64,000 nucleotides of DNA, from assembly GCA_030063045.1 (NCBI GenBank), contig JAQSEB010000032.1:3534001-3598000 (forward strand), in the 5' to 3' direction. The notes under the pieces are model-generated. The model searched no databases. It was not told where the DNA came from and saw nothing but the letters and a program-made list of their open reading frames with translations. This document shows positions 1-11,985 of this stretch, piece by piece (within the stretch, counting starts at the first letter, position 1; every line of letters starts with the position of its first letter). The translations under genes and the position numbers were made by a program. This DNA comes from Pratylenchus scribneri. Its lineage: Eukaryota; Nematoda; Chromadorea; Rhabditida; Pratylenchidae.

Positions 1-174
1 GAAGCACTTTTGTGAAGAAGAAGCTACCAAGAAAAGACCACACAAATGAGAATGGGGAGAAGCCATTTAAAAAGTTATTGGAATGAAATTAAAAGAAATA
101 AATTGGATGGAACGGCTTGGATTGGATAATTTTCATTGCCAAATTTTCTATTTAATATTTATAGTCTTTATTCT

Positions 175-545
175 AGAGACTAATGTTATTCTGGGCGAGA
201 GTGGGCAGTAGCCTAAACCCCAGTGGCCCAATGAAGGGAATTGAGATTAGGTAGTTGGACAAGACTTTAGTAAATATATTCATCTGTTGTACGGAAAAAT
301 TGTGATAAACAGAGAAAGTCGTAAAAATGATGAAAAAGTGAATGTAGTGGAAAAGGGCGAGTTTAAAAAGACAGATTGGGGCAATATTTGATTGATAGAT
401 GACAAGATGATGAGGTAAAAAATGGGGGTACAGTACAGGTACAGTAGTATGAATAGGAAAGGCCCTAAAAGACATTATTGGCATTGACAATTACATTTCA
501 ATTTTATTATATTTGGAATGACTGGCCAAAAAAGTGGACATTATT
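175..545. repeat. Dispersed repeat, copy 1
   Basis: This stretch shares ordered blocks with positions 39480-39890: an 'atctgttgt.cg.aa...tgtgataa' block, then 'gggggtacagta', then 'cattattggcattgaca'. Spacing between the blocks is similar in both places, which indicates one old dispersed repeat rather than chance. No coding frame is convincing. The class of the element is not identifiable by eye. Confidence 0.55.
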
Positions 546-2151
546 GTAGGCGATATAAGTGTGGTGTGAGTAAATGAAAGAATATTTGTATGACTAATTC
601 GGCACAAAAAGGAAGCCCGACACATTTTTGTAACATTTTGTTTTTGGACATTCTATATTACATTTTTGCATCTGTTTTTTTCCGCATTTTTCCAAGAATT
701 GGCAAAAATATTTATTTGTCCAAAAATTGTTGCCTTTTGATTAAAAAACAGATGTTTACTAAATTTAGAATGGAAAAGGATTTCGGTAGCAGAAGATCAT
801 TGTGATTTGGCCATATTTTTGGTATACGATGGGAATTATTCCCTTCATAAAAAGCAGTGTGGGATAGGTGGCAAATGTCTAACATAATTAATACAACAGA
901 GCAAAGAATGGAATGTACGAAAATTGATTAAAAATGAGAGAAAATAGGGAGATTGGGCCAAAAATTATTTAGAAAATTAGTTTAATTTTTCCATGCTTTG
1001 GAATTTTGGTGCGCATTGTAATTTCGATTAAAGTCGACAAATTGGGCACAAAAAATGGGAGTAAATAATTTGGCCGAAAGCTGACTTCATGGGAAAATGA
1101 GATTGGAAAGGTGGATTTGAGAGAGGAAAGCTGATATGCCCAAAAAGCAAAGGCCCGATAGTGGTAATGTGAAGGGATTGACTTGGGAACGAAGCCTCCG
1201 GCGGCATTTTTGTACCATAGTTGGTTTGAATGTTTGTATTTGGTTTTGGTGTGTTCGTTCGTGCCGGCAGATGGTAAATTCAATTTTTTTTGGTTGTCGC
1301 CGTATCAACGGTAACCGTGTGCCCAATCGTGTTTGTTTCATTTTTTGTCGAGATTTTCGACCGGCAAGAATGGCCAAAATGTGAAAAGTAATGAATAAAA
1401 ATGGAAGTTGGAAATGAGAATAATTGGACAATAAAATTGTGAAATAGGCATAAAAGAATAGTGCGGAATTGATGTTTGTGCCCGGGAAGGAGGGAGGGAG
1501 GATTGTGCGCGAATCTAATTTATTTATGATGGAATTTGGAATGCTAATTTTTCCACGAGTTCATTAAATTCATTCCATCCATTTTTGCTTCCTAAAATGT
1601 TTCCCTAAAATGTTCTCATTTTAGCATTTGCCATTCTGAATTATAAGTCAGTGGAATTGTTCCTTTTTGGCATTTATAATTGCCGATAAATGTAAATAAC
1701 ATAAAAAGCGGAAGCAATTTTTGATGGGTTTCTTCACAAAATATTTTGACCTTTTATGTAAATTGATGAATTAACCATGGAAAAACACAAATCTTCTCAT
1801 TCGTCAATTATTTGTTTGGGGAAAAAGAGGGAAAGATGGGTTTAAAACAGGAAAATGGAGGGAAATGTGAGGTCGGAATTAAAGGTCTTTGGCATTTCCC
1901 CAGGGAATTTGTAGGGTGGAAAGGGCACCGAATTGACGACGCAATTACGACTCATTTTTTGTTTTTATGTCCTCTGTCTGTGCCTCCCTCATCCACTCTC
2001 ATTAGTGCAAAATGGTTTTTGATGATAAAGCCAAAATACGAGGGTAATCCAATTAATTTAATATTTTTCGACAACAATAAAAAAACAAATAAACAAAAGG
2101 GATATAGAATTAAAAAAAGAATTAAAAAACATTCAATTATCATTCATTCAT
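546..2151. other. Intergenic, no gene recognised
   Basis: Short open frames occur on both strands but none has a recognisable domain, a signal peptide or plausible splice partners. The region lies downstream of the asnsd1-like gene, so its left end holds that gene's 3' flank. I see no RNA gene. Confidence 0.5.
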
Positions 2152-5100
2152 TCATTCATTCTCTTTTGTCTCTTCTTTTCCTTTGTTTTGAATCAGCCGT
2201 TGGCAAATGTCGCTGCCCTTTTGGCCCGGCACTTTGTCCACTTTGGCAATTCGGCTCCCAAATTGCATGGCTCTTTTCGGGTGCAATAAAATTGTTTCCT
2301 CCACACCCAATGAGCGAAGTGCATTCCGAAGCAAAAATTTGTTGGAATTGGCGGCGGCTGTCAGTGAAAATCCGGTTTTTATTGCCGTCGGCACATTGTT
2401 GAGCCAACGGACGAATGGCTCTTCCAGGAATGGGGCCCTATTTTTACGTGGGAAATTATTTGTAAAAAATGTTTTGACTTACAAAATTGCGCGTCCATTA
2501 CTCATCCCCACACGGTCATCTCGTCCAAAATTGCGTTCGCCAATTCTGTGCATTTCCATGGATAATTCCGCAGCCAATCCTCCGAGCCCTTTTGCCGCAA
2601 AACAAGTCCGATGTCTAGCATATCCACCCAATTGTTCATCTGAGCCGGAGCCAACAAATGCGAATGGAATTTTGCATTCACTTTAAATTTTATTATTGTT
2701 GAATAAAAAAATGTTTATGATAAACAAACAAACAAAAATGCGTTTTTTTGTTATTCAACTAATAAGAAAAAATAAAAATGTATTTTCGATAAAATGAGAT
2801 TTGTTAAAATAAGAAAAAAATGTTTTTGATTGCTAAGAAAAATGTGTTTTCGACTATAAGAAAAATGTGTTTTTGATTAACTAAGAAAAATGTGTTTTCG
2901 ATTAACTAAAATGTGTTTTCGACTAACTAAGAAAAATGTGTTTTCGATTAAATAAGAAAAATGTTTTTCGATAAACTAAGAAAAATGTGTTTTCGATTAA
3001 CTAAAATGTGTTTTCGATTAACTAAGAAAAATGTGTTTTCGATTAACTAAGAAAAATGTGTTTTCGATTAACTAAGAAAAATGTGTTTTCGACTATAAGA
3101 AAAATGTGTTTTCGACTATAAGAAAAATGTGTTTTTGATTAACTAAGAAAAATGTGTTTTCGATTAACTAAAATGTGTTTTCGACTAACTAAGAAAAATG
3201 TGTTTTCGATTAAATAAGAAAAATGTTTTTCGATAAACTAAGAAAAATGTGTTTTCGATTAACTAAAATGTGTTTTCGATTAACTAAGAAAAATGTGTTT
3301 TCGATTAACTAAGAAAAATGTGTTTTCGATTAACTAAGAAAAATGTGTTTTCGACTAACTAAGAAAAATGTGTTTTCGATTAACTAAGAAAAATGTGTTT
3401 TCGATTAACTAAAAATGTGTTTTCGATTAACTAAAAATGTGTTTTTGACTAACTAAAAAAATGTGTTTTTGATTAACTAAGAAAAATGTGTTTTCGACTA
3501 ACTAAAAAAATGTGTTTTCGATTAACTAAAAATGTGTTTTCGATTAACTAAAAATGTGTTTTCGATTAACTAAAAATGTGTTTTCGATTAACTAAGAAAA
3601 ATGTGTTTTCGACTAACTAAAAAAATGTGTTTTCGACTAACTAAGAAAAATGCGTTTTCGATTAACTAAGAAAACTGTGTTTTCGATTAAAAACTGTGTT
3701 TTCGATTAACTAGAAAACGTGTTTTTGATTAATTGTGTTTTCGATTAACCCAGAAAAATGTATCGATTAAACTAAAATTTTTTTCAATTATAGTAGAATA
3801 AAATAATTTTAAATTCACATTTTTCTGGGGCTTCCTTCGCCTTCAATTCCATATTCAATTCCTTTCATTCTTGAGGCAAACCAAAGAACACATCCAATGG
3901 AATCATCGAGTACAGTTTTTGATGGGAAAATTGAATTAGCAATGAATTTTTGCCGGCATTCAATTAATTCACTTTTGGGAACATTCACCAGGATGAGTGA
4001 ATATGGATTTTTGTGATTTTCGCCTGTAAAAAGTGTTAAATTAATAATGAAAGTAAGATTGATTATGCTCACCAAACCAATTCCTTTTCTTCAATTGTTC
4101 AAAGGCCAAAATGCTTTGTAATCGATCGGATGCTTCATTATAATCCTTTAAAATTAGAATTTAGATTTGAAAATAGTAATTTTGGAATAAAAAATTTCCA
4201 GCAAGTTTTAATTTCGGATCCCCAGTCTCCACCTCGTCTTTTTCTCCAAATGCCACATTAAATAATAGAATTTTCCAACGGGAATAGGGCCCATCTCCAT
4301 CTTCAAATGATTGGCGGAGGACATGGTCAATACTCAAAGCGACCATCATACTGTCAACACCACCAGAAAAAAGCACTGGAACTTCTATTGAATCCGTAAA
4401 TCCTTCAGTAATGAGTGGAACAGTTTTGAGGATATTTTCGATGGCTGCTTGAAATCTTTGCACAAATTCAGTTGTATATTCGACAATTTCAGGCTTCTTC
4501 GAGTTTATTGAATATTCTACGGGATTCGGCTAAATGAAAAGTTTTAAATAATTTTAGATAATAAAATATTGCCTGAAGCAAAATTCCTGAATCCAAATAT
4601 TTATAAAGAATTCGGGTGAATGTCTTGAAGATTGAATTTTCCTGGGAATGGCCTATTGGATAATGTGATTGTACAAAAATTTGCTTGGCAACAAATTCAT
4701 CCATTTCAATGCCGATTTTGGCATGAAAATCAAGAATTGGATTTGAAGGGAAAATTGTGCCCAATTTTGGATTCAATTTGCTTTCAGCCTTGGCTCCATT
4801 TAATGGAATTGTGAAAATGGTTCCGGGCGGGACTTCATGCCAATCTCCCTAAAATTTTTTTGTTGATTAATTTTTCTTATTGCAATTTTCCACCTCATTT
4901 GTTAAGCCAGGCAACACTGACAGTTGAAATTCACAGCTTTTATCGGAATCCATTTTTGTGTGCCCAATTCGCCAGCAAAGCGACTTCCTTCCGAACACAT
5001 CTCGACCAAATATTAGCCAATTTTCCTAAATTTGTAAATGAAAATATATTTAGTGCACATTTATGGTTTTTACATCGAAATAAAAGAAGCAGAATTCTCC

Positions 5101-5261
5101 ATCAGGCAAGCAAAATTGATGATTTTCTTGATTGGCAATATAGTTTTCCAATTCTTTTTTGATTCCAATATTATTCTGAATAAATAAATTATGTAAAATA
5201 AGTAATTATTTAATTAGTTTACCCTTGATAAGGCAAAAAAGTTATTTCCCTGAGGGCACAT
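2152..5261 (-). CDS. asnsd1: Asparagine synthetase domain-containing protein 1-like (ASNSD1)
   Basis: A multi-exon minus-strand gene. The ATG is at 5261, just after a splice-acceptor-like TTACAG, and the stop is at 2152. In order: a shortened glutaminase-like part with GRDVFGRKSL (about 5040-4960), a PP-loop ATP-binding motif VLFSGGVDSMMVAL (about 4380-4330), LDDSIGCVLWFASR (about 3900), GSGSDEQLGGYARHR (about 2630), and the C-terminal HPKRAMQFGSRIAK (about 2260). These match ASNSD1, a relative of asparagine synthetase B. Its catalytic role in animals is not settled. The last two exons lie beyond a tandem-repeat intron of more than 1 kb. The glutaminase domain is short: after MCPQGN only about 35 residues precede the GRDVFGR region, so roughly the first 100 residues usual for the family are missing or unrecognised. 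It lies 207 bp downstream of rib-2 on the same strand. Confidence 0.82.
2830..3765. repeat. 25-bp tandem repeat inside an asnsd1 intron
   Basis: Around 35 to 40 copies of a unit near 25 bp (aactaagaaaaatgtgttttcgatt), with shortened variants lacking 'aagaa'. There is also a higher-order block: the order seen at 2840-3060 is repeated at 3120-3340. The array lies wholly within the intron separating the exon ending near 3830 from the exon starting near 2690 of the minus-strand asnsd1-like gene. Confidence 0.9.
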
Positions 5262-5468
5262 CTTTAATCTTCAATACTGTAATTTTTGGAAAAATATTTA
5301 ATTAAAGGCATAAGAATGATTTGATCGTTTTTTGTGAACATTTATTAACATAAAATATTTAAAAAAAATTAATTTTATTTTATAAACAATAAAATAAATA
5401 AATAAATAAAATAAAATGGAATGAGAACAATTTGATGGCAAAAATCAATATAATTTACAATATCATTT

Positions 5469-8400
5469 TTACACGTATCTAAAGCATTTCTGATGATTTG
5501 CTGGGACCCGTGTTTTGAAGAGCACTGAATCAACGCGAAATTGAGTATACAATAATGGATTGTAGCCATAAACACGTCTGAAAATTACTTTAATTATTTT
5601 TTTAAAATTTTATTTAAAATTACGTGAAAAATCTAATGCATTCATGGCGTTCATTGAAATGTTCAATGTCCTTTGAGAGAGTTTCCGCACAAGTTGGACA
5701 TCTTTTAAAATTGATTTTATTAAAACTATGGCTTATTTTAACTCACTTTAATGTCCATTTACTGGTCGTTTTTATTGGTGGTTTTCGGGTTAAATGTGCG
5801 ACCAAAAAATTCATAGCCAAATCCTCGCAATTCATCCATTCATCCACTTTTGTGCGAATTATTTGCGGCATATGGAAAGTGTAGGCATTGAAGTAAAACT
5901 ATAAATAAAAATGAATAAATAGAATTAAGGAAACGGATAGTTATGCATTTAAAAATAGTGAAATTGAGCATAAAATATTTTTAAAAAATATATTAAAATA
6001 AGGTTATCTATTTGTAAAAAATCTTGTTTTTTTATTATGTTTTTGAAAATATTTTTACTAAATTTCCAGCGAAAAATACATAAAAAGTTATTTAAATCTG
6101 ATTTTTTGATCAAAAAAAAAATTAGGTGTCGCGGGTGGGATTCGAACCTGTGACTTCATTCAAGTCAGACTACTTTCTTCGCCAATTGACTAAATCTTCC
6201 AGTCAACATAATTCGATTTTTAATCTACCATTAAATTAAAACTAAGTTAAAAAATTTTGTTTCAATAAATTAAAAATTAGGAAAAAAATACAATTGTATA
6301 TTTATCCGGGATTTGGCGAATATATTCAAATAAAATCCTACCTTATGAATGAATGCAGCACCGGTCAAAACAATACTATATTGGCATGTGTGATTGCTAT
6401 TATAAAATGTGCCACCATCAAAATGAGCATTATAACGGGCCGGAAAGCCGACAATTCGATCTCGTTGTTCACGCCAAACTCGAAAAGCGAATATAATTTC
6501 ATATTGTTTCAAATCGATGTCATCGTCCATTGAGAGAATTGCTTCGGTTTCAATTTCTTTCCATGGAATAAATCGGTTGTTCAGCGAATTCCTCGTTCCG
6601 TTCACGAAAAGAAGTGGAACATGGAGTCGGGGCCAAGCAGCCGAAGTTGGAGTATTTTGCCAATCATTCCAAATTACAATAATTCGATTCAAATATGGCA
6701 ACCCGATCATTCGTTCAAGTGTATTCTTTAATAAAAATATTTATTTAAATAAATATTTATTTAATTTACCATTAAAACTTGTTCCCGATTGAATGTGGCA
6801 ATCACAACTAAATTAATAGAATTTAAATTGAAATATTTAATTAGTAAGCCCGGATTGTTATGCATTAAAAAATAGTTAAAATAAAATATCAAAATAAATT
6901 TTTTAGCAGCAAATTTTTACTTTTTAGTTACTTTTTGAATTTATTTTTACAAAATAATCGGATAAAAATGAATAAAAAGTTATCAAAATCAGTTTTATTG
7001 ATTAAAAAATTAGTGGACTTGGGTGGGATTCGAACCCACGTCTTCACCCGAGCGAAACTGCTCCCTTCACCAATCGACTAAAACTTTTGGTTGATTATAT
7101 TTTATTTCCAAAGCCAAGTAAAAAATGATTTTCTTGCTTATTAAAATTAAAGCTACGAAAAATTTGTATTTGCATAACTATCCGGGTTCTATTAAATTAA
7201 ACTAACTCGTGAATTGTTCTTTTGGTCGATTTCCGCCCAATGATTGCGAAAATTCAACACCAGAACCAGGCGAAATTGGCCTCATCCCAAATGAGGTGTC
7301 CTCTTGGAATTCCGCATCCGATGGAAGCGGATGATCATTTAAAATGAATTCCGGTGAATTTGCAGTGGCAAATGGGAATTCATTCCAATATTTTGATGAA
7401 TACTAAATCAATTTTAAATTAATTTAAATATAATTTATAAATAAAACCAATGAAAAGGCGGTGAAATTGTGAACATATTTTGGTGATTCCATTGGCACCT
7501 TTTTGAAACAAATAAATAAATTATTTAAATTAATGCAAATTTACCTCAGTTGCACCCAAATATTCATCATCGTAGGGTGGTTTGGCAGCCGTTGAAATAA
7601 ATGATGGATAATTCCAATTTCCATCATCGCCAATTGATTTATTATAAAGTGGCAATGCCAGCGGTTCAAATTCTTCTTTGCCCGGCATTTGAAGTCGATG
7701 ACGAATTAATGCCAAAATGGAACGAACCAAAACTGAAATTAATAATTTGAATGAATATATTTTTTAAATTTAATAATAAAACCCGGATAGATTTTTGATC
7801 AAAAAAAATTATTGGTCGCGGGCGGGATTCGAACCCACGCCCTTTTGGTCTGGAGGGCTACTCTCTTTGCCAATTGACCAAAACTTCAATACGCTGGTTT
7901 TAAACCAATTAAAAAATTTTTCGTGTTTTTACATTCATTATAATTACAAATCTAAAAATTTGCATAACTATCCGGGCTCCATTTATTAAATAATTAATTA
8001 AAAAACCTTTTCGATTAGCCAATAAATTTTCAAAAAAGAATCGGCCCTTCCTCTTCATCTCCAAAAGATCATTTGCGGAAATGGAACGCAAAATAAAATG
8101 AATTTCTGGGAATCGAGCAAATGGCAATTGAATTGTGGCCAAACGCCAATCAATCATTTCATCAAAAGGCAATGGTTGATTTTGTGAAAAAATCACCGGA
8201 ATTGAGCCATCCTCCAAACATTCATAAAATTGTTCTAAATTAATTTAAATAATTTTAATTAAAAAATAAATAAATTACGTTGAAATGTTGCATTGTTTGG
8301 AATGATTAGAGTAAATTGACTTTGCCTCCCAATAATTCTCCTCTCTTCTCTTCCGTAACAAAGTGAATTCTTTGATTGTTTTGTGCATTCCAAATCAATT

Positions 8401-9546
8401 AAATAATTATCCTGCGAGGAATCCTAAATTAATTAATAAATTTTAAAATGCAATAAAATTAAACCATTGATTTTTTGAGATCCACCAAATTTTGTAATTC
8501 AATTTCATTTAATTCGGAGGATTTGGAAATAAAATTGAGCAAATATTTTCGGGTGGCTGGCAAAATTGGAGGCAATTTTTCCCAATGATTTTGATCAAAT
8601 TCCGGTACGAATAAAAAAGCGGCAATGTCCATTTTTGGCCTTTAAAAATATTTTATTTAAAATTATTATTAAAATAAACCGATAATTTTGTGCATTTAAT
8701 CCACTTGATAGAATCATTGCTGCGCCAACAACATTATTTGCTGTCAAATTTCCTCCCAAATCAATGAGCAAATGATTTCGACCTTTTGAGCCAAAATGGG
8801 CGAATTGATTGAATTCTGTTGTTTTTTCTTCTTCCAAAATTGCAACAAAAATGCATGCTTCTTTCGGGTTCGCAGTGATATAGGCATTATTCCGCAGAAA
8901 TTCCATATAAAAATCATTCACTAATTTCGTACTCCCATTTGATGGTGGATAAATGAAGACTCGAAAAAATGAGCTGATTGAACATCGACTGAAATTAAAA
9001 ATAAATAAATAAACAATAATTTAAAAAAAACCTATAATCAATGCTATCCTCAAGGAATTGAAATGTTTTTTGCTGGTCATTTTCCTCTTGTTGGTTTTGA
9101 TTGCTCGGATATAATGGAGAATTTGGCAATTTCAGCTGAACATTTCGCCGATCATTGTATTCTTTCCTCAGCAATTTCAATTCACCAATTTTAATTTCCA
9201 ATTGTTTCAATTCTTCTTCTGTTCAAAAATGAATAAATTATTTCAAATGTTTTGATGGTTTACCTCTAATTGGGATTAATTTGTTTATTGAATCCAATTT
9301 TTCGGTGGTCTCTTCCAATTTTTCCAGCAATTGGATGTGTTCCATTCTAACTGATTGGAATATCCTCTTCTCTTCATCATTTGGAATAAAGTAATTTCGC
9401 CATCCATTGCATTGATAATTGGTTGTTGTATTCTTATTGGGTGGAAGATTGTAGTAAATTGTAAATATGATGATGGCAATGATGAAGAGCAAAAGCGATA
9501 ATGGCCATAAATTTTGGCGATATTTTCGTTTGAAACTGCGCCACAT
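5469..9546 (-). CDS. rib-2: Exostosin-like glycosyltransferase EXTL3 / RIB-2
   Basis: A Golgi type II membrane enzyme of heparan-sulfate synthesis; the family adds N-acetylglucosamine to initiate or extend chains. The first in-frame ATG is 9546 ([12 protein letters not shown]), followed by one transmembrane anchor and a short coiled-coil-like stem. The exostosin (GT47) domain follows (for example [20 protein letters not shown] near 8900). The C-terminal GT64 domain starts near 6700 and contains [10 protein letters not shown], the metal-binding SMDDDID and [18 protein letters not shown]. Exons near 5850-5470 give [19 protein letters not shown], a Cys pair, and the terminal [11 protein letters not shown]...CFRYV. 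Nothing essential appears missing. Three introns hold copies of a tRNA-like inverted-repeat element. The asnsd1-like gene follows closely, so an operon is possible. Confidence 0.9.
5934..6310. mobile_element. Intronic inverted-repeat element with tRNA-like core, copy 1
   Basis: The left end reads cggatagttatgca and the right end tttatccggg, its rough inverse. Inside, on the minus strand, a tRNA-like segment (about 6200-6128) shows an A-box-like TAGTCAATTGG and a T-arm/B-box GGTTCGAATCCCACC. The 5' acceptor strand does not pair with the 3' one, so it is not a functional tRNA. It sits in a rib-2 intron. Confidence 0.65.
6848..7186. mobile_element. Intronic inverted-repeat element with tRNA-like core, copy 2
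   Basis: The ends are cccggattgttatgca (left) and tgcataactatccggg (right), nearly perfect inverted repeats. The minus-strand core at about 7086-7014 has TAGTCGATTGG and a perfect T-arm (GTGGG TTCGAAT CCCAC). The acceptor stem does not pair. It sits in a rib-2 intron. Confidence 0.7.
7782..7978. mobile_element. Intronic inverted-repeat element with tRNA-like core, copy 3
   Basis: A shorter copy, with the left end cccggatag immediately followed by the core and the right end tgcataactatccggg. The minus-strand core (about 7886-7814) carries TGGTCAATTGG and GTGGG TTCGAAT CCCGC followed by CCGCGACC. The matching 5' acceptor strand is replaced by unrelated sequence. It sits in a rib-2 intron. Confidence 0.7.
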
Positions 9547-11196
9547 TGAAAATGATGGGAAAGGCAAAGGCCTCAAACATGAATTTGATGCTCGAATGGA
9601 GATTCTAAATTGTCCAACATAATTTTATTATTTGAAAAACATTTATTTGAGCTAATTGAAATTTTGGATTATGAATTTTTGAAGCTAATTAATTAATATT
9701 AATTTGTACCTATTTTTCCTTATAAAGTTGACATCGGAGGTGGATGGTAGTGTTAAGCTTGACTAGTGGAAGCAAGAGAAAGTGAAAATATCGATTTTTT
9801 GGGAAAATTGTGAGGGAAAAAAGGAAGATATTGAGGAAACTACACAAACTACAATCCTAGAGCTAGAATTGCTATGTTATTGCGCAAAGCGCAACATGCT
9901 GCTGATTGGTTGAAAGCATTTTCCTTAAAGTAATTTGTAGTCTATCCCTAAAAATGAACTAACTTATCATGATCGCTGCTGGTCGGCTACAAAATGTCGT
10001 TCATTCTTATTTGAATCCATTGCAAAATTCATCGGTCGATTCTTCCGCAGGCTGTACGGAAGAATTGTGATGATGCCTCTGCTGCCGTTTTGATGACATT
10101 CAAATTTTAATTTTTTTTATAATAAATTATTGGATGAATTTATCTAAAGTAAAAATTAGAGTAGATGGAGATAATTCTTAAAATTGCTTTCATTGCCCGA
10201 CCTGAAGTTTCACCGCCAACCACAAAGGGGTCGTTTCATTTTCGGCTTTTAAAATTTAGCTTTTAGCATCAATCAGTAAAATACCAAGCGATATATTTGG
10301 ACTACTTTAAGATTCCTATCGAAGAGCCTTAAAAGCCTAACCCAAATCTAAGTCGTAACCTTAATCTAAGTCCAAATCTTAAACTACGCATTGTTGACTG
10401 ATTAAGGGTTTCTTTGCTTGATTACTATGGATCGAGTCTACTATGTAATGTAATGTAAAAATTTCTTATTAAGCCTGAAAAAATCTTATTGGATAGAATA
10501 CGAACTGTAGCCTAAATTTTGTGAAAGCAAACTCCTCTTCGGGTTGAAAAATTACTTCTATCTCTATGATTCTAAAATAGTCATAATTGTCCTAATTTTG
10601 GTTTTTTTTTGTGATAACCATTGTAGATTTTATTTATCTCATTGAAACAAGTCGATTACCTAACTAAGTTCAAAATTTTTGTTAAATATAAGAGAAAACC
10701 TTATTTTTATCCCTTTGTGGCTGGGCAATGAATTTATCGGCAACGACAATGAATCTTTCGCAGCAATGAATCGGTGAAAATGAATTAACCATCTGTGCAA
10801 CGAATCATAGCTATTCATAGCCCTTCGTATGGATTTGTGGAAGTGCTTGGAAATTTGTGGAAGGATAATGGGTAAAAGGAAATTTTGAAGTGATGATACG
10901 ATAAGAAAAATGAATCATGGATCTTCTACCGGAGAAAATGTCAATCACCGACATACACCACTTAAGGCAATTCACATTATTTCATTGCACAATGTAGCAT
11001 TTAACTTTCGGTCGAAACCAATTAATAAATTGATAAATGATAAATAAATTTATTTTATTGATATAAATTACCATAACAAAAAACATGTTGATATTGGTTT
11101 AAAATAAATGAAGGATGGGAAAAATGTTGATATTGAATTAATCAAATCAAAATAATTGAAAGTGCTATTCATCCATTGATTTTATCCACGATTCAT
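9547..11196. other. Intergenic with a possible inverted-repeat element at 10191-10730
   Basis: No gene is supported. The sequence cattgccc...ccaaccacaaaggg at 10191-10229 is partly inverted at 10711-10730 (ccctttgtggctgggcaatg), leaving about 540 bp between outer ends. This could be a decayed transposon. The rest is AT-rich sequence without recognisable coding. Confidence 0.35.
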
Positions 11197-11985
11197 TTAA
11201 ACATTATACTCAATCTTCAGCACTTTATGCCGTCTTGTACCATCCTGCTGGAACCATTCCGGGCGTTATTCATTTCCCGCATCTTCTGGAATCTTCACCC
11301 AGCGTGTGCCAATTATGTCGGTGGTGGTTGCTTCGTTCTCGTCGAAAGACTCGAGAATGACTTCAAATTGCGCTGTTTGGCCGCGATTCAGGACGCCATT
11401 CATTGGATTAAAGCGAAACAAGTCCCAACGATTCGTCTTCCACTTATAGCCAATTCGGTGCCAACCAATGTTTACCTAAAAGTTAATTTTTACCAATTTA
11501 AATGAATTATTAAACAAACTGGCCTTGACAAAGTAGCGCTTTTATTCGTCAAAAGGGCCATTAAACACTAATTTGTTTGGTGGCAAAATGGCAATATCCT
11601 CCGGTGGATTTGCTGGAGAAACTCCGTTGATCGGCCCGGATTGGTGGCGGCGTAGAGTTGTCCCGGTTGGCGTTGGTTTGGCCCCAATTGGCATTGTTTG
11701 ACTTGGCAATGTTGGCATTGCCCCTATTAATAAGAAAAGATGGTGAATTATTAAGATTATCTAATTCTTACCCCTGGGCTCGGATTGGCCTCTTCGTTGT
11801 TGATTCGGTTGACCGGCATTCCACATATTATTATCGTATCGCACTGTTAAAAATGGAATTAAAAATAACTATTGCAATTCAAACCAAAGGTTCTCGGCCC
11901 CCAGCGGCCATTTGCACCCAAAACTTGTTTATAGACTACACCGCCTTCATAGATCAATTGAACGACTCCCGGTTGGTTGCTTGGC
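11197..11985 (-). pseudogene. MSP-domain gene with two in-frame TAA stops
   Basis: Read on the minus strand, an exon gives NPPEDIAILPPNKLVFNGPFDE, then TAA, then KRYFVKA. After an intron it continues WKTNRWDLFRFNPMNGVLN ... TRWVKIPEDAGNE, then TAA, then RPEWFQQDGTRRHKVLKIEYNV and a normal TAA at 11197. This is a full-length MSP-like beta-sandwich. In both cases the stop follows GAA and lies inside conserved sequence, so a tiny intron cannot remove it. Two exons further upstream carry NNMWNAGQPNQQRRGQSE and LIYEGGVVYKQVLGANGRW in open frame with plausible splice sites, but I found no start codon. Most likely a recent pseudogene. Readthrough or an assembly error are alternatives. Confidence 0.7.

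Noticed and set aside
9880..9895. Perfect short palindrome ttgcgcaaagcgcaa
   Set aside because: Single and short, with no surrounding repeat or conserved partner; expected by chance.
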